A stretch of DNA of 64,000 bases from Synechococcus sp. RCC307 (GTDB lineage Bacteria; Cyanobacteriota; Cyanobacteriia; PCC-6307; Cyanobiaceae): assembly GCA_000063525.1 (NCBI GenBank), contig CT978603.1:863105-927104 (forward strand). Reading direction: 5' to 3'. The translations under genes and the position numbers were made by a program. Shown here piece by piece: positions 26,701 to 38,649 of the stretch (positions within the stretch are counted from its first letter, which is position 1; every line of letters begins with the position of its first letter). The notes beneath the pieces were generated by a model. The model made no database searches and had not been told where the DNA came from. It worked only from the letters and a program-made list of their open reading frames with translations.

Positions 26701-27768
26701 CCGCTTCAGGGTTTCGATGGCCTTGGGGTGATCCTGGCGAGCAGGCCCCCCTACCAGGGCAAAACCAGTCAGAGACACCGCGGCATCCACCAATGCCTGG
26801 TCGGGGTTCAGCGGATCAAAGAAGAAGCTGTTGACCGGCTTAGAGAAATCCAGGCCGCCGCAGAACACGGGCACCACGCGAGCGCCGCGGTATTCCAGTT
26901 CTTGGATCAGCGCCACGTAGTGGGCATCGTCTCCGGTGACGATGTGGCTGCGCTGCAGCACCAGGCCGATTAGGGGACCATCGGCCACATCGCTGCGGCC
27001 CTCATACCAATTGAGGTACTCCCGCAGGTCTTCAAACATCTCTGGCGCCAGGGGGTGCCAGATGCCCTGATCAGGGAAGACAACCGGTTCAGCGACCTCA
27101 AGGCTTGGCCTGTTGTCTTCCCCTTTTGGATAAACGTATTTGTCGGCCAGCATCAACAGGAAGTTGCGCAGGTTGTCCGGCGTTCCTCCCAGCCAGTACT
27201 GGAAGCTGAGCATGAAGCTGCGGGCGTCCTGGGCTTTTTCAACCGGCAGATACTTGAGCACCGTTGGCAGGGTGTTCAGCAGCTTCAACATCGCGTCTTG
27301 GAAGCCGGCGCCGCCAGCCTCCTTGCGCTTGCGCATGAAGTTGGCGATGGCGCTCTTGCTCTGGCCGAGCTGGGCCATCGAGAAGCTGCCCAGCTTGTTG
27401 AGCCGCATCACCTCCGGCATTGAGGGGAAGACGACAACCGCTTTGAGGCGATCTCGGTGGGGAGCGACGGCGTCCACCACCTTCTGGGCCAAATCTTCAA
27501 TGAAGATCAACGAAGCGATGAAGACATCGGCTTCAGCGACATCGGCGCAGAATGCGGCGTAGTTATCGGGGTCCCTGAGCTCTTCGATCAGGTAGCCGGA
27601 GAGATCGATCGCCAGCTCGCCGCCTTGGGCGTTGAGGCTGTTGGCGGCTTGGGTCAGCGCGTTTTGGTATTGCGGTTCGAGAACCACATAGACGGCGCGC
27701 ATGACGGTCCGTCCGTCGGCGGCCTCAGGCGAGACGCGACGGCTAGAAGAACGGACCTGGGTGAACAT
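23779..27768 (-). CDS. chlH: Magnesium chelatase subunit H
   Basis: A 1329-residue CobN/BchH-family protein, the porphyrin-binding catalytic subunit that inserts Mg2+ into protoporphyrin IX with ChlI and ChlD, the first step of chlorophyll synthesis. The length is normal. The N-terminal domain begins [15 protein letters not shown]; the core carries [17 protein letters not shown] near residue 615, a conserved CobN/BchH metal-site stretch. The start ATG at 27768 gives a short basic N-terminal extension. It is divergent from dapB with a 67-base shared promoter gap, and hli follows on the same strand. Confidence 0.97.
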   Translation of the reverse strand: MFTQVRSSSRRVSPEAADGRTVMRAVYVVLEPQYQNALTQAANSLNAQGGELAIDLSGYLIEELRDPDNYAAFCADVAEADVFIASLIFIEDLAQKVVDAVAPHRDRLKAVVVFPSMPEVMRLNKLGSFSMAQLGQSKSAIANFMRKRKEAGGAGFQDAMLKLLNTLPTVLKYLPVEKAQDARSFMLSFQYWLGGTPDNLRNFLLMLADKYVYPKGEDNRPSLEVAEPVVFPDQGIWHPLAPEMFEDLREYLNWYEGRSDVADGPLIGLVLQRSHIVTGDDAHYVALIQELEYRGARVVPVFCGGLDFSKPVNSFFFDPLNPDQALVDAAVSLTGFALVGGPARQDHPKAIETLKRLNRPYMVALPLVFQTTQEWEASDLGLHPVQVALQIAIPELDGAIEPIVLSGRDDATGKAHTLQDRVDAIAERSIRWANLRIKPRNEKKLAITVFSFPPDKGNVGTAAYLDVFGSIHRVLEEMRARGYQVGDVPATPKGLMDLVLTDAEAMEGAPELAIAHRMSVEEYERLTPYYERLEENWGKAPGELNSDGQNLLVFGRHFGNVFVGVQPTFGYEGDPMRLLYSRSASPHHGFAAYYTYLEKIWGADAVLHFGTHGSLEFMPGKQMGMSDTCYPDSLIGALPNLYYYAANNPSEATIAKRRGYASTISYLTPPAENAGLYKGLKELGELVGSYQQLRESSRGVQIVNAIVETSRLCNLDKDVALPEQDASELSEEQRDAVVGAVYRQLMEIESRLLPCGLHTIGKPPTAEEAIATLVNIAALEREDDGLRSLPSLLAESIGRSIDEVYRGNDEGVLADVELNQRITETCRLTVGAMVRAVTGNDGRVTLQQNFGWLLKLVESVGIKLPSPWLRTVRQAGFNSVDQEELDKLFGYLQFCLEQVCADQEMESLLKALDGEYVLPGPGGDPIRNPGVLPSGKNIHALDPQAIPTRAAVAAAKVVVDRLIERQKAEQGAWPETIACVLWGTDNIKTYGESLAQILWFIGVRPVPDSLGRVNKLELISLEELGRPRIDVVVNCSGVFRDLFINQMALIDQGVKMAAEADEPLDQNFVRAHAQEQAEKEGTSLRDAATRVFSNASGSYSSNVNLAVENSSWEEEDELQEMYLNRKTFAFNADNPGEMNQNREVFESVMKTADVTFQNLDSAEISLTDVSHYFDSDPTKLIAGLRDDGKAPSSYIADTTTANAQVRTLSETIRLDSRTKLLNPKWYEGMLDSGYEGVREVAKRLNFTLGWSATSGAVDNFVYEDANDTFINDPEMRKRLMELNPHSFRRIVGTLLEVNGRGYWETSDENIQQLQDLYQEIEDRIEGVSS

Positions 27769-27835
27769 GCGCGAAGGCGGGCGATCAGGAAAGATTACGA
27801 ACAGACTCGTCCCATTGGGGCCAACCTCGCGCTTT

Positions 27836-28657
27836 ATGACAGATCAGATCCCAGTCGTGGTGGCCGGAGCCCTGGGCCGGATGGGCGCGGAAGTGATCAA
27901 AGCGGTCCACACGGCAGGGGACTGTCAGCTGGTAGGGGCGATTGATACCTGCCCGGGTCGCGAAGGCGAAGACGTTGGCTTGGCCTTGGGTTTGGGTGAG
28001 CTTGAAGTGGCTCTGACCCAGGATTTTGAGGGCGCTCTCTGCTTGGCCAGTCAGCAGCACCCCGGAGCAGTGTTGGTGGATTTCACCCACCCGAAGGTGG
28101 TTTATGAGCACACCCGCGCCGCCATTGCCTATGGGGTCACGCCCGTGATCGGCACCACTGGCCTCGCGCCAGAGCAACTGCAAGAGCTAGCCAGCTTTGC
28201 CGCTAAGGCCTCGATGGGGGGTGCTGTGATCCCCAATTTTTCGGTGGGCATGGTGCTGCTGCAGCAAGCCGCTGCCGCCGCCGCCCGCTTCTATGACCAT
28301 GCCGAGCTGGTTGAGCTGCACCACAACCGCAAAGCCGATGCCCCCAGCGGCACCTGCATCAAAACCGCCGAGCTGATGGAGGAGCTGGGCAAACAGTTCA
28401 ATGCCCAAGAGGTGGAGGAGCACGAAACCCTCGAGGGCAGCCGTGGCGGCCTGCGTCCCAGTGGCCTCCGGCTCCATTCGATTCGCCTACCCGGTTTGGT
28501 GGCCCATCAAGAAGTTCAATTTGGCGGAGCCGGCGAGCGCTACGTGCTGCGTCATGACACCTTTGATCGCGCGGCCTACATGCCTGGGGTGCTGCTGACC
28601 GTGCGCAAGGTGCGTCAGCTCGGCGCTCTGGTTTATGGCTTGGAGCGGCTGCTGTAA
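27836..28657 (+). CDS. dapB: 4-hydroxy-tetrahydrodipicolinate reductase
   Basis: A 273-residue enzyme of the lysine/diaminopimelate pathway. The ATG at 27836 gives the expected N-terminus, with the NAD(P)-binding [15 protein letters not shown] at residues 7-21. VDFTHP (near 80), GTTGL (near 105), and the catalytic [15 protein letters not shown] (near 160, His-His and Lys) are all present. It supplies both lysine and peptidoglycan precursors. The hypothetical membrane-protein gene follows three bases after its stop. Confidence 0.95.
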   Translation: MTDQIPVVVAGALGRMGAEVIKAVHTAGDCQLVGAIDTCPGREGEDVGLALGLGELEVALTQDFEGALCLASQQHPGAVLVDFTHPKVVYEHTRAAIAYGVTPVIGTTGLAPEQLQELASFAAKASMGGAVIPNFSVGMVLLQQAAAAAARFYDHAELVELHHNRKADAPSGTCIKTAELMEELGKQFNAQEVEEHETLEGSRGGLRPSGLRLHSIRLPGLVAHQEVQFGGAGERYVLRHDTFDRAAYMPGVLLTVRKVRQLGALVYGLERLL

Positions 28658-28660
28658 GCC

Positions 28661-29305
28661 ATGTTGCTTCCGCTCAAACCCGGCGAACTGCAGCGGCTGA
28701 TCCCTGCTGTGGCCAGTGGCCCTCAATTCAATAAGTGCTCCGGCAGCCCCCAACAGCTGCTGCAGCGCTTGCTGATCTCCAGTGTTGGTGGAGTGATCCC
28801 CCTGCTGATCGCCCAGGGCGGCTTTGGCAGCCGCTGGAGCAGCATCTGGCTGGTGGTGGGGCTGGTGATGCTCCTCTACATGCTCTGGGGACCGATCGTG
28901 CAGGCCGGCAGCCGCAATGCCCAGCTGCGCCGCTACCCCTCAGCCGCCCTGTTTGAAGGCGAGATTGCTGATCTGTTCACGCGTGAACGCTTGGAGGGTC
29001 GCCAAGAGACCACCGATCGCCAAGGTCGCCTGGAGATGGTGGAAAACCGGCGGACCTGGCTGTGTCTGGAACTGGAAGATGAGGAGGGCTATCTGGGCCA
29101 GCTGCGTTTTCCCTTGGAAAAGGGCCATAAAGCTCTGCGCCGTGGAATGACCTTGCGCTGTCTGGTGCTTTCTGAGCGCAAGGATTTTTCGCGGATCGAC
29201 CGGATCAGTGATGCTTGGGTGCCCCAGGCTCGGCTTTGGGTTGGCGAGTACCCCTATCTGCTCAGGCCAGCGTTTGAGGAGCTCTGCTTGCGGCGTTTGG
29301 CTTGA
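28661..29305 (+). CDS. Conserved cyanobacterial membrane protein of unknown function
   Basis: A 214-residue protein. Two adjacent hydrophobic segments lie at about residues 36-53 and 60-80, then a cytosolic domain of about 130 residues with RRTWLCLELEDEEGYLGQLRFPLEKGHKAL and a conserved-looking end ([17 protein letters not shown]). Similar proteins are sometimes labelled as phosphate transporter components without evidence. Co-directional with dapB at three bases. Its last 44 bases overlap the convergent folP gene. Confidence 0.7.
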   Translation: MLLPLKPGELQRLIPAVASGPQFNKCSGSPQQLLQRLLISSVGGVIPLLIAQGGFGSRWSSIWLVVGLVMLLYMLWGPIVQAGSRNAQLRRYPSAALFEGEIADLFTRERLEGRQETTDRQGRLEMVENRRTWLCLELEDEEGYLGQLRFPLEKGHKALRRGMTLRCLVLSERKDFSRIDRISDAWVPQARLWVGEYPYLLRPAFEELCLRRLA

Positions 29306-30125
29306 ACAGGGCCTCGGCCATGCGGCAGGTCTGAACAATCGGTCCAACATCGTGCACCCGCACCACCGCCACCCCGGCGGCCACGGCCTGGCAAACACTG
29401 GCGGCTGTTCCCCAAAGGCGCGCGCGGGGTCTGGGTTCGTTCAACACCTCGCCGATGAAACGTTTGCGTGAGGTGCCCACCAGCAGTGGGTAGCCAAGGG
29501 CTTGCAGTTGCGGCAGTCCCTGCATGAGCTCCAGGTTGTGCTGGGTGGTTTTGGCAAAGCCAATGCCGGGGTCCAGCACAAGTTGTTGGCGCTGAACGCC
29601 GGCCTGTTGGGCCTGCTCGCAGAGTTGCAGCAGCTCAGCTTTCACTTCAGCAACCACATCGCTGTAGTGGGCGAGGCTGTTCATCGTGCGGGCATCGCCC
29701 CGCCGGTGCATCAGCACATAGGGGCAGCCGCGCTTGGCCACGACCTGCCACATCTGCCGATCGCCAAGGCCACCGGAGACATCGTTGATCCAGTCGGCCC
29801 CAGCATCGAGGCAGGCATCGGCCACCGGTGCCAGGAAGGTGTCGATGGAGAACAGCAACTCGGCCGGAAGATCGCCATCACGCCGGGCTTGCTGCAGACG
29901 CTTCAACACCGGCAGCAATCGCTCGATCTCGATCTCAGCTCCCACATCGGTGGCCCCAGGGCGGGTGCTTTGCGCCCCGAGGTCAATCAGATCTGCGCCC
30001 TGGGCGGCCATGCGCTTGACGGCCCGAAACGCTTGTTCGGTGGATTGAAAACGGCCCCCGTCACTAAAGGAATCCGGGGTGATGTTCAGGATTCCCATCA
30101 CCGCGGTGCGGTGATCTGGCGTCAT
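29262..30125 (-). CDS. folP: Dihydropteroate synthase
   Basis: A 287-residue TIM-barrel enzyme that joins p-aminobenzoate to the pterin in folate synthesis. Signature blocks are [15 protein letters not shown] (residues 10-24) and [14 protein letters not shown] (about 41-54), plus [17 protein letters not shown] (near 165) and the SRKRFIG loop near 210. The start codon overlaps the tpiA stop by four bases (ATGA), so the pair is coupled. The C-terminus overlaps the convergent hypothetical gene by 44 bases. Confidence 0.95.
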   Translation of the reverse strand: MTPDHRTAVMGILNITPDSFSDGGRFQSTEQAFRAVKRMAAQGADLIDLGAQSTRPGATDVGAEIEIERLLPVLKRLQQARRDGDLPAELLFSIDTFLAPVADACLDAGADWINDVSGGLGDRQMWQVVAKRGCPYVLMHRRGDARTMNSLAHYSDVVAEVKAELLQLCEQAQQAGVQRQQLVLDPGIGFAKTTQHNLELMQGLPQLQALGYPLLVGTSRKRFIGEVLNEPRPRARLWGTAASVCQAVAAGVAVVRVHDVGPIVQTCRMAEALFKPNAASRAPQTLA

Positions 30126-30883
30126 GCCGCAGCAGCTGCGCTGGCCATCTGGTAGTTGGCGATGCGAGCAAAGCTATCGGGCTCCAGCGAAGCGCCACCC
30201 ACCAACACGCCGTCGATATCCGATTTGGCCATCAGCTCATCGATGTTGCCGGGTTTCACCGAGCCGCCGTACTGAATCGTCAGATTGGGATAGCCCACCC
30301 AGTTGCGGATCAAGCCGCAGACGCGGTTCGCTTCCTCGGATTCACAGGTTTTGCCGGTGCCAATGGCCCAGATCGGTTCGTAGGCCACCACCAGCTTGGA
30401 GGGATCGATGCCTTCGAGTCCCTGCTCCACCTGACGACGGATGACGCGCTCTGTTTCGTTACTGCTGCGCTGCTCATCGCTCTCCCCCACGCAAAGGATG
30501 GGGATCAAGCCAGCGGCTTGGGAGGCGCGAGCCCGTTGGTTGATCTGCTCGTCACTCTCAGAGAAGTATTTACGCGGTTCGCTGTGGCCCACGATCGTGT
30601 AGCCCACCCCCAGTTCGAGCAGCATCTCGGCAGAGATCTCGCCGGTGAAGGCTCCTGAGTCCTTCCAGTGCACGTTTTGGCTGGCGATCTGCACGTCGCT
30701 TCCAGCCAAGGCCTCTTGCAGCGTGGAAATGGCCGTGAAGGGCGGCGCCAGCACGATGCTGCGGTCCTTGGGGGCATTGGCCACTTGGGGCAGGAACGCG
30801 GCGGCGTATTGCTTGGCTTGAGCACAGGTCATGTGCATTTTCCAGTTACCGGCGATCACGACCGGCCGGGACTGAGTGCTCAC
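30122..30883 (-). CDS. tpiA: Triosephosphate isomerase
   Basis: A 253-residue TIM-barrel enzyme that interconverts glyceraldehyde 3-phosphate and dihydroxyacetone phosphate in glycolysis and the Calvin cycle. It has NWKMH (catalytic Lys near residue 15), [12 protein letters not shown] (catalytic His near 98; usually HSERR) and [12 protein letters not shown] (catalytic Glu near 170), plus the C-terminal YGGSVKPGN phosphate loop. Folate gene folP is coupled downstream. Confidence 0.95.
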   Translation of the reverse strand: MSTQSRPVVIAGNWKMHMTCAQAKQYAAAFLPQVANAPKDRSIVLAPPFTAISTLQEALAGSDVQIASQNVHWKDSGAFTGEISAEMLLELGVGYTIVGHSEPRKYFSESDEQINQRARASQAAGLIPILCVGESDEQRSSNETERVIRRQVEQGLEGIDPSKLVVAYEPIWAIGTGKTCESEEANRVCGLIRNWVGYPNLTIQYGGSVKPGNIDELMAKSDIDGVLVGGASLEPDSFARIANYQMASAAAAA

Positions 30884-30911
30884 CTGCGCTCCTCATTAAG
30901 GGTTGCCTAAC

Positions 30912-31121
30912 TTACGGGGTGGCTGTGCCATCCCCTGGTTCGGTGGACTCAATTGTGAAGCGGCGGCCTGCGAGCTCCACCACATCACCGGATTGCAGCT
31001 TCCGGCCGCGGCGGGATTCCACGCTGCCGTTCACCTGAACTTCGCCGCCTTGGATGCGCAGCTTGGCTTCCCCACCGGTGGCAACGAGCCCCTGCCATTT
31101 CAGGGCCTGATCTAGGCGCAT
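30912..31121 (-). CDS. Small S4-domain RNA-binding protein (YbcJ type)
   Basis: A 69-residue protein that is nearly all S4 domain: MRLDQALKWQGLVATGGEAK..IQGGEVQVNGSVESRRGRKLQSGDVVELAG. The S4 fold binds structured RNA, often rRNA. The stand-alone form resembles E. coli YbcJ and YaaA-type proteins, whose roles are unclear. It starts 22 bases from the divergent ABC transporter gene and ends 28 bases before tpiA on the same strand. Confidence 0.85.
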   Translation of the reverse strand: MRLDQALKWQGLVATGGEAKLRIQGGEVQVNGSVESRRGRKLQSGDVVELAGRRFTIESTEPGDGTATP

Positions 31122-31142
31122 GGCTCCGCGTAGCCTGCCGCC

Positions 31143-32885
31143 ATGGTTGCACCTTCTTCAGCCGGATTTCGCAGGCTGCTGCCTCTGCTGAAGCCCTACA
31201 AGAGGGAGCTGCTGGCGGGCGGCATTTGCATGCTGCTGTTCGTGGCGTCATGGCCCTTGTTGGCGGCCCAGGTCGGTCAGTTGATTCCAGCGATCGGGGA
31301 TGGGGATTTCTCCCGGGTGTTGCGGGTCATCACCGTGTCCCTCTCCCTGTTTTTGCTGCAGAAGCTGGCTCAATTCGGTCAGGACACCCTGCTGGCTGAT
31401 CCTGCCCTGCATGTGACCCAGGCCCTGCGCCGCCAGAGCTTTGCTCGGCTGCAGCGTTTGGAATTTGGAGCGCTGGAAACGCTTTCAGCCGGTGATCTCA
31501 CCTATCGCCTGACCGAAGACGCTGACCGGATCGGTGAGGTGATCTACAAGAACATCCAGGAGACCGTTCCCAGCATTCTTCAGCTGGTGGTCATGTTTGG
31601 CTACATGATTTCGCTGGACTGGCAGCTCTCAGTGGCCACCCTGCTGCTGGCCCCGTTGGTGGCTGTGCTGGTGAGCAGCTTTGCGGGCCGGGTTCTCACC
31701 GCTGCTGAGCGCAGTCAAAAGCAGGTCAGTGAGTTGGCCGGGTTGTTGGGCGAGGCCATCTCTGGCTTGCCGCTCGTGCGCGCGTTTGCCGCTGAGCCTT
31801 GGTTGCAGCAACGCTTTGAAGAGGAGATCGAGCAGCACCGCCGTGCCCGCTACCGCACCATGCGGTTGCTGGCGCTGCAGCACCCAGTGGTGGGCTTCAT
31901 CGAAGCCGCTGGGATCTTGGCCATCCTTTTGATCGGTGCCCTGCGGATCAGTGCTGGTGGCCTGAGCGGTGCCGGCTTCAGCAGCTTCATTGCGGCGCTG
32001 CTGATCCTGATCGATCCGATCTCCCGGTTGATCAATAACTTCAATGAGTTCCAGCAGGGTCAGGCCTCGCTCGGCCGTTTGCGCGAGATCGAGCGCGAGC
32101 CGATGGAGGAGCCTGATCGCCCCAATGCCCGGCCCATGCCCGCGCTCCAGGGAGCCTTGGATCTGCGCAATGTGAGCTTTGCCTATGAGCCTGGCAAGCC
32201 GGTGTTGCAGCAGCTCAACCTGCGCGTCGAGCCCGGCCAGGTGGTGGCGTTGGTGGGTCCCTCCGGTGCAGGAAAGACCACCCTGTTCTCCTTGTTGCTG
32301 CGCTTCAACCAGGCCCAACAGGGGGAACTGCTCTTAGATGGCGTTGATCTGCGCGATCTGCGCGCGGCTGAATTGCGCCGCTCGATTGCCCTGGTGCCGC
32401 AGCAGAGCGCCCTCTTCTCCGGCACGGTGGCCGAAGCGATTCGTTTTGGACGCAACGCCAGCGACGCGGAGGTGCGCCGAGCCGCTGAATTGGCGAATGC
32501 TGCTGGGTTCATTGAGGCGTTGCCCCAGGGCTACGACTCCCGGGTGGAAGAGCGCGGCAGCAACTTCTCAGGCGGTCAATTGCAGCGCCTTGCGATTGCC
32601 CGTGCTGTGCTCGGCAATCCCGCAGTGATGCTGCTCGATGAAGCCACCAGTGCTCTGGATGCGGAGGCCGAAGCCTCGGTGCAGCAGGGGCTGGAGCAGG
32701 CCATGGCCGGCCGCACCGTGTTTGTGATCGCCCACCGGTTGTCCACGGTTCAAGAAGCCGATCGCATCTTGTTCCTTGAGCGGGGCCGCATCGTTGAGCA
32801 AGGCAGCCACGATGAGCTGATGCGCTCTGGTGGGCGGTATAGCGCCCTGTGCAGCCGCCAAATCATTCGCCCAGCTCTGATCTGA
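31143..32885 (+). CDS. ABC exporter, fused permease and ATPase (MsbA type)
   Basis: A 580-residue half-transporter. The N-terminal 310 residues form six membrane helices; the ATPase domain follows with Walker A GPSGAGKTT (near residue 378), signature FSGGQLQRLAIARAVL (near 475), Walker B VMLLDEATSALD and the H-loop VIAHRLST. Such exporters work as dimers and move lipids, peptides or drugs. It is closest in layout to MsbA/multidrug types, but the substrate is not evident. A weak hairpin follows its stop. Confidence 0.92.
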   Translation: MVAPSSAGFRRLLPLLKPYKRELLAGGICMLLFVASWPLLAAQVGQLIPAIGDGDFSRVLRVITVSLSLFLLQKLAQFGQDTLLADPALHVTQALRRQSFARLQRLEFGALETLSAGDLTYRLTEDADRIGEVIYKNIQETVPSILQLVVMFGYMISLDWQLSVATLLLAPLVAVLVSSFAGRVLTAAERSQKQVSELAGLLGEAISGLPLVRAFAAEPWLQQRFEEEIEQHRRARYRTMRLLALQHPVVGFIEAAGILAILLIGALRISAGGLSGAGFSSFIAALLILIDPISRLINNFNEFQQGQASLGRLREIEREPMEEPDRPNARPMPALQGALDLRNVSFAYEPGKPVLQQLNLRVEPGQVVALVGPSGAGKTTLFSLLLRFNQAQQGELLLDGVDLRDLRAAELRRSIALVPQQSALFSGTVAEAIRFGRNASDAEVRRAAELANAAGFIEALPQGYDSRVEERGSNFSGGQLQRLAIARAVLGNPAVMLLDEATSALDAEAEASVQQGLEQAMAGRTVFVIAHRLSTVQEADRILFLERGRIVEQGSHDELMRSGGRYSALCSRQIIRPALI

Positions 32886-32905
32886 TCACCGGCTTGGGTG
32901 TGATC
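32884..32905 (+). terminator. Weak terminator-like hairpin after the ABC exporter
   Basis: GATCAC (32884-32889) pairs with GTGATC (32900-32905) across a ten-base loop and is followed by the T-rich GTCTTCTTC. The stem overlaps the stop codon. Weak stem and broken T-run make this tentative. Confidence 0.35.
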
Positions 32906-32984
32906 GTCTTCTTCAAGCGTCCTAGGACCTCTACCGCAACTTTCAGGCCTGCTCTAAAAGGATGGATGCATCCATGCCTTCGAC

Positions 32985-33189
32985 ATGCAGACCCCCCAGG
33001 ACCAAAACCCGATTCTCACGTTTGAGGGCAAGCGCTACGACATCAATTCCCTCTCTGATGAGCTCAAAGAGCTGGTGCGCGGGATGCAGGTGGCTGAGGC
33101 CCAACTGCGCATGTACGAGGACACCTTGAAGGTGCTGGCCATCGGACGTCAGTCGATGGCCTTCCAGCTCAATGAGCGCCTCAAGGACG

Positions 33190-33209
<20 letters not shown>
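32985..33209 (+). CDS. Small DUF6447-like protein
   Basis: A 74-residue soluble protein: a beta-like start (PILTFEGKRYDINSLSDELKELV) and a long helix with QVAEAQLRMYEDTLKVLAIGRQSM. The pattern 'small beta hairpin then helix' recalls the DUF6447 family; I cannot verify this. ATG at 32985 follows a 14-bp palindrome. It overlaps the end of the convergent symporter gene by 20 bases. Confidence 0.6.
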
Positions 33210-34524
<1,315 letters not shown>

Positions 34525-34525
34525 C

Positions 34526-34551
34526 CCATCCCTCGGTTGTCCGAGGGATGG
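34526..34551 (-). promoter_or_regulatory. Hairpin sequestering the symporter ribosome-binding site
   Basis: On the minus-strand mRNA, CCATCCCTCGG pairs perfectly with CCGAGGGATGG across an ACAA loop. The 3' arm holds the GAGGG Shine-Dalgarno sequence and ends one base before the ATG. There is no T-run after it, so it is not a normal terminator for the upstream gene. Confidence 0.6.
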
Positions 34552-34577
34552 TGCCACAGGTCTGAGCCAGTTTCAGC

Positions 34578-35243
34578 TCAGTTGGCCTTCAGATCGAGAA
34601 ATTGAAAGCTCTGCTCTCCAGCTGGGCTGTCACCGAAGGCTTCGGTGCGAATCACGCGCTCACTGAGCACCCATGTTCCGCCTTCACCCAATGGCACGAA
34701 GGTGTCGGTGAAGTGGTTCACCCCACCTTTGGCTTCGCCGCTGGCTGGGTCGGCGTATTGGCTGCTGTAGCGCTTGCTCAAATAGCCGCTGCCGGTGTCG
34801 GTGACTTCTTCGGTGTGGATGGTCACCACGGTGCCGTGGATGTGGCGGTGCACCATCGTCACCACATCGTCTTTGATGCGGTACTTGTCGCCTTCCCCCT
34901 TGCCGCCAACGAGAACCTCAAGACCTTCATCGGTGCTGTCGCCCGCGCTGAACTGGTTGTCCTTGTGGGTCACCTCAAAGGGGCGACGCACCCGGTGGAT
35001 GCAGACCTCCCACAGTTGGGAAGCCACAGCTTTGTGCACCTCCTCATTGCTGATGCCTTCAATTTCAGCCTTGAGGTCGCTGCCAACTTTGAAGCGGCCC
35101 TCAACCTGCTGATCGCCCTGGCTCCAGAGGCAGCGGCCGCTGTAACCAGCGAAGCCAGGATCCCAGGTGTAGCGGTTGTTGTAGGCCTCTGCGAAGAGGG
35201 AACGAATGTCGGTGCCCGGGGCGATGGGAGTGCTGACGCTCAT
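34578..35243 (-). CDS. DUF3386-family protein
   Basis: A 221-residue soluble protein with the family start [22 protein letters not shown] (residues 15-36), then a beta-rich body ([33 protein letters not shown]). DUF3386 is found in cyanobacteria and plants; its function is not established. The start overlaps the carB stop by four bases (ATGA), so it is made with carbamoyl-phosphate synthase. Confidence 0.8.
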   Translation of the reverse strand: MSVSTPIAPGTDIRSLFAEAYNNRYTWDPGFAGYSGRCLWSQGDQQVEGRFKVGSDLKAEIEGISNEEVHKAVASQLWEVCIHRVRRPFEVTHKDNQFSAGDSTDEGLEVLVGGKGEGDKYRIKDDVVTMVHRHIHGTVVTIHTEEVTDTGSGYLSKRYSSQYADPASGEAKGGVNHFTDTFVPLGEGGTWVLSERVIRTEAFGDSPAGEQSFQFLDLKAN

Positions 35244-38200
35244 GACTGTTGGTGCAGATCCTGCAAGGCGTTGATGGGCAAATCATTCTGCCGCTGCAGG
35301 CAGCCCACTGCTTCCACTGCCGCTCTGGCCCCCGCAAGAGTAGTGACGGTCGGCACGCGGTAGTCGAGGGCGGCCCGGCGCAAGTAACGATCGTCGTGGG
35401 CGGCTTGCCGGCCAATTGGGGTGTTGATGATCATCTGCACCTGATCGGAGCGGATCGCATCTTCGATGTTGGGTCTGCCCTCGTGGACTTTCAGCACCGG
35501 TTTGACCTTGAGGCCGTTGGAGCAGAGGTACTTGGCGGTTCCCTCGGTTGCAATCAGCTCGAATCCCTGCTCCTGCAATTTGCCGGCCACTTCCACCAGA
35601 GCTTCCTTGTCACGGTCGTGGGTGGAGAGAAACACGGTGCCCTTGGTGGGAAGTACCTCACCTGCAGCTAGCTCGGCTTTGGCGTACGCCATTCCAAAGT
35701 TGCTGGCGGTGCCCATGACTTCGCCAGTCGAGCGCATCTCTGGGCCCAGCACGGTGTCGGAACCGGGGAAGCGGCGGAAAGGCAAGACGGCTTCCTTGAT
35801 GGCTTGTAGCGGAGGCTTGGGCTCCTGTTGCAATCCCAACTGCTCCAGGCTGCGGCCCGCCATCAGGCGACTCGCCAACTTGGCTAAGGGCACGCCTGTT
35901 GCCTTGGCCACAAAGGGCACCGTGCGCGAGGCACGGGGGTTGGCCTCAATGATGTACACCTCGTCTTGGCAGACGGCAAATTGCAGGTTGATCAAGCCCT
36001 GCACCTGCAAGGAACGCGCCAAATCGGCGCTCCATTGGCGAATCGTGGCCAGGGCTTCGGGTTTGAGGCTGACCGACGGCAAGCAGCAGGCTGAATCGCC
36101 GGAGTGGATCCCTGCCGGCTCAATGTGTTCCATCAGCCCACCGATCACCACCTGACCGCTCTCATCACAGAGGGCATCAACATCCACCTCGGTGGCGTTT
36201 TCCAGGTATTGATCGATCAGCACCGGTTGATCGGGGTCCACCTGCACGGCTTCGCGCATGTAGCGATCCAATTCATCGGCGCCGAACACCACCTCCATGG
36301 CACGGCCCCCCAGCACGTAGCTGGGCCTCACCACGACCGGGTAGCCGATGCGCTCAGCAATGGCTCGGGCCTCGTCTTCACTGCGGGCAATGCCATTGGC
36401 CGGTTGGCGAATCTGCAGCTTGCGCAGCACGCCTTCAAATTGTTCGCGGTCTTCTGCTAAGTCGATCGATTGCGGTGAGGTGCCCCAAATGCGGCAACCG
36501 GTGGTTTGGCCTTGCGCCGATTCCAGCCAGCGCAGCAGTGGCAGGGCCAGCTTGAGCGGGGTTTGTCCGCCGAATTGAACGATCACCCCATCGGGTCGCT
36601 CGGCTTCGATGACATTGAGCACGTCTTCGAGGGTGAGCGGTTCGAAATAAAGGCGATCACTGGTGTCGTAATCAGTTGAAACCGTTTCCGGGTTGCTGTT
36701 CACCATCACCGTTGCGAGCCCCTCGTCTTGCAGGGCGAAGGAGGCGTGGCAGCAGCAGTAGTCAAACTCGATGCCTTGGCCGATCCGGTTGGGACCTCCA
36801 CCAAGGATCATCACCTTGCGGCGCGACTCCGGCGCGACCTCAGTCTGCGGGGCCAAGACCTCAAGCTGGCCTGCAGCATTGAGCCGTTCGACTGGGCGCT
36901 CGTAGCTGGAGTAGTGGTACGGCGTGGTGGAGGCAAATTCAGCGGCGCAGGTGTCGACTGTTTTGAACACCGCATTGATGCCCAGCCCTTGGCGATGGGC
37001 TCGAACAGCCAATTCGTCGCTGCCTGTGCACCAGCCGATTTGCCGGTCGCTGTAGCCCAGCTGTTTGAGCTCGAGCAGGGCCTCGGCATTGAGCTCGTTG
37101 AGGGAGCGCCCTTGAAGCAAGGCTTGTTCCCGGTGCAGCATGGCCGCCAATTTGGCCAGGAACCAGGGGTCGATCGCGCTGAGGGCATGCACCTGCTCAA
37201 TGCTTCGGCCCCGCAGCAACGCCGTGCGAACCGAAAAAATTCGCTCGGGTGTTGGGGTGCGCAAGTTGGCATCGAGATCCCCTTCGCTGGGATTGGCTTC
37301 AGCGCGATCAGCGCCCCAGCCGGCATGGCCTGTTTCCAGCGACCGCAGGGCTTTCTGGAACGACTCCTCAAAGCAGCGTCCGATCGCCATGGCTTCACCC
37401 ACCGATTTCATTGAGGTGGTGAGAACCGATGAGCTGCCACTGAACTTTTCAAAGGCAAAGCGGGGCACCTTGGTGACCACGTAGTCGATGGTGGGCTCAA
37501 AGCAGGCCGGCGTTTTGCCAGTGATGTCGTTGATGATTTCGTCGAGCCGGTAGCCCACGGCTAGGCGGGCAGCGATTTTGGCGATCGGGAACCCAGTGGC
37601 TTTGCTGGCTAAGGCCGAACTGCGGCTAACGCGGGGGTTCATCTCGATGACCACCACATCGCCGTTGGCTGGGTTGATGGCGAATTGGATGTTGCTGCCG
37701 CCGGTGTCGACACCGATCTCGCGGATGATCGCCAGGGATTGATCGCGCAGGCGCTGGTATTCGCGATCGGTGAGGGTTTGTGCTGGCGCCACCGTGATCG
37801 AATCACCGGTATGAACCCCCATGGGATCGAGGTTTTCGATGCTGCAGATGATCACCACGTTGTCGGCGGTGTCGCGCATCACCTCCAGCTCAAATTCCTT
37901 CCAGCCGAGCAGCGACTTCTCAATCAGGATCTGATCAACTGGGCTGGCTTCTAAACCGCTATTGCACAGCGCCCGAAATTCCTCGGGGTTGTAGGCGATG
38001 CCGCCACCCGAACCGCCCAGGGTGAAGGCGGGGCGAATGATGCGTGGGTAGCTGCCGATTTGATTGCCAACGGCTTCAGCTTCTTCCATGGAGGTGGCGA
38101 TCCCCGATGGGCATACCCCCACCCCGATCCGTTCCATCGCCTGTTTGAACAGGTCGCGGTCTTCCGCTTTCTCAATGGCAGCCAGGTTGGCGCCAATCAG

Positions 38201-38560
38201 CTCCACGCCATGGCGCTCGAGTGTGCCGTCCTTGGCCAGGCTCACGGCCAGGTTCAACGCGGTTTGGCCGCCCATGGTGGGCAGCAGGGCATCGGGCTTC
38301 TCCAGCTCAATGACGCGCCGCACCACATCGGGGGTCAAGGGCTCGATGTAGGTCCGATCCGCCATCTCTGGATCGGTCATGATCGAGGCGGGGTTGGAGT
38401 TCACCAACACCACCTCAAAGCCATCAGCCCGCAAGGCTTTGCAGGCTTGCGTGCCGGAATAGTCAAATTCGCAGGCCTGGCCGATCACAATCGGCCCAGA
38501 TCCCAGCAGCAAAATGCGGCGAAGGTCCGTGCGACGGGGCATGGGCCAGCGTTGACTCAA
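35240..38560 (-). CDS. carB: Carbamoyl-phosphate synthase large subunit
   Basis: A 1106-residue enzyme that makes carbamoyl phosphate for arginine and pyrimidines. Two homologous ATP-grasp halves are visible, each opening with a similar motif: [17 protein letters not shown] (near residue 16) and [17 protein letters not shown] (near 590). The C-terminal allosteric MGS-like domain includes [19 protein letters not shown] and [14 protein letters not shown]. Length is normal. It is coupled to the DUF3386 gene downstream and divergent from the DUF3318 gene. Confidence 0.97.
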   Translation of the reverse strand: MSQRWPMPRRTDLRRILLLGSGPIVIGQACEFDYSGTQACKALRADGFEVVLVNSNPASIMTDPEMADRTYIEPLTPDVVRRVIELEKPDALLPTMGGQTALNLAVSLAKDGTLERHGVELIGANLAAIEKAEDRDLFKQAMERIGVGVCPSGIATSMEEAEAVGNQIGSYPRIIRPAFTLGGSGGGIAYNPEEFRALCNSGLEASPVDQILIEKSLLGWKEFELEVMRDTADNVVIICSIENLDPMGVHTGDSITVAPAQTLTDREYQRLRDQSLAIIREIGVDTGGSNIQFAINPANGDVVVIEMNPRVSRSSALASKATGFPIAKIAARLAVGYRLDEIINDITGKTPACFEPTIDYVVTKVPRFAFEKFSGSSSVLTTSMKSVGEAMAIGRCFEESFQKALRSLETGHAGWGADRAEANPSEGDLDANLRTPTPERIFSVRTALLRGRSIEQVHALSAIDPWFLAKLAAMLHREQALLQGRSLNELNAEALLELKQLGYSDRQIGWCTGSDELAVRAHRQGLGINAVFKTVDTCAAEFASTTPYHYSSYERPVERLNAAGQLEVLAPQTEVAPESRRKVMILGGGPNRIGQGIEFDYCCCHASFALQDEGLATVMVNSNPETVSTDYDTSDRLYFEPLTLEDVLNVIEAERPDGVIVQFGGQTPLKLALPLLRWLESAQGQTTGCRIWGTSPQSIDLAEDREQFEGVLRKLQIRQPANGIARSEDEARAIAERIGYPVVVRPSYVLGGRAMEVVFGADELDRYMREAVQVDPDQPVLIDQYLENATEVDVDALCDESGQVVIGGLMEHIEPAGIHSGDSACCLPSVSLKPEALATIRQWSADLARSLQVQGLINLQFAVCQDEVYIIEANPRASRTVPFVAKATGVPLAKLASRLMAGRSLEQLGLQQEPKPPLQAIKEAVLPFRRFPGSDTVLGPEMRSTGEVMGTASNFGMAYAKAELAAGEVLPTKGTVFLSTHDRDKEALVEVAGKLQEQGFELIATEGTAKYLCSNGLKVKPVLKVHEGRPNIEDAIRSDQVQMIINTPIGRQAAHDDRYLRRAALDYRVPTVTTLAGARAAVEAVGCLQRQNDLPINALQDLHQQS

Positions 38561-38649
38561 AACATTCTCAGCTTCTCATCCCCCCGTCGTGCTTCGGCTG
38601 GCGGTCGCTACGCTGAAGGTTGACCTTGACCTTTGAGTCGTCCCCGTTC

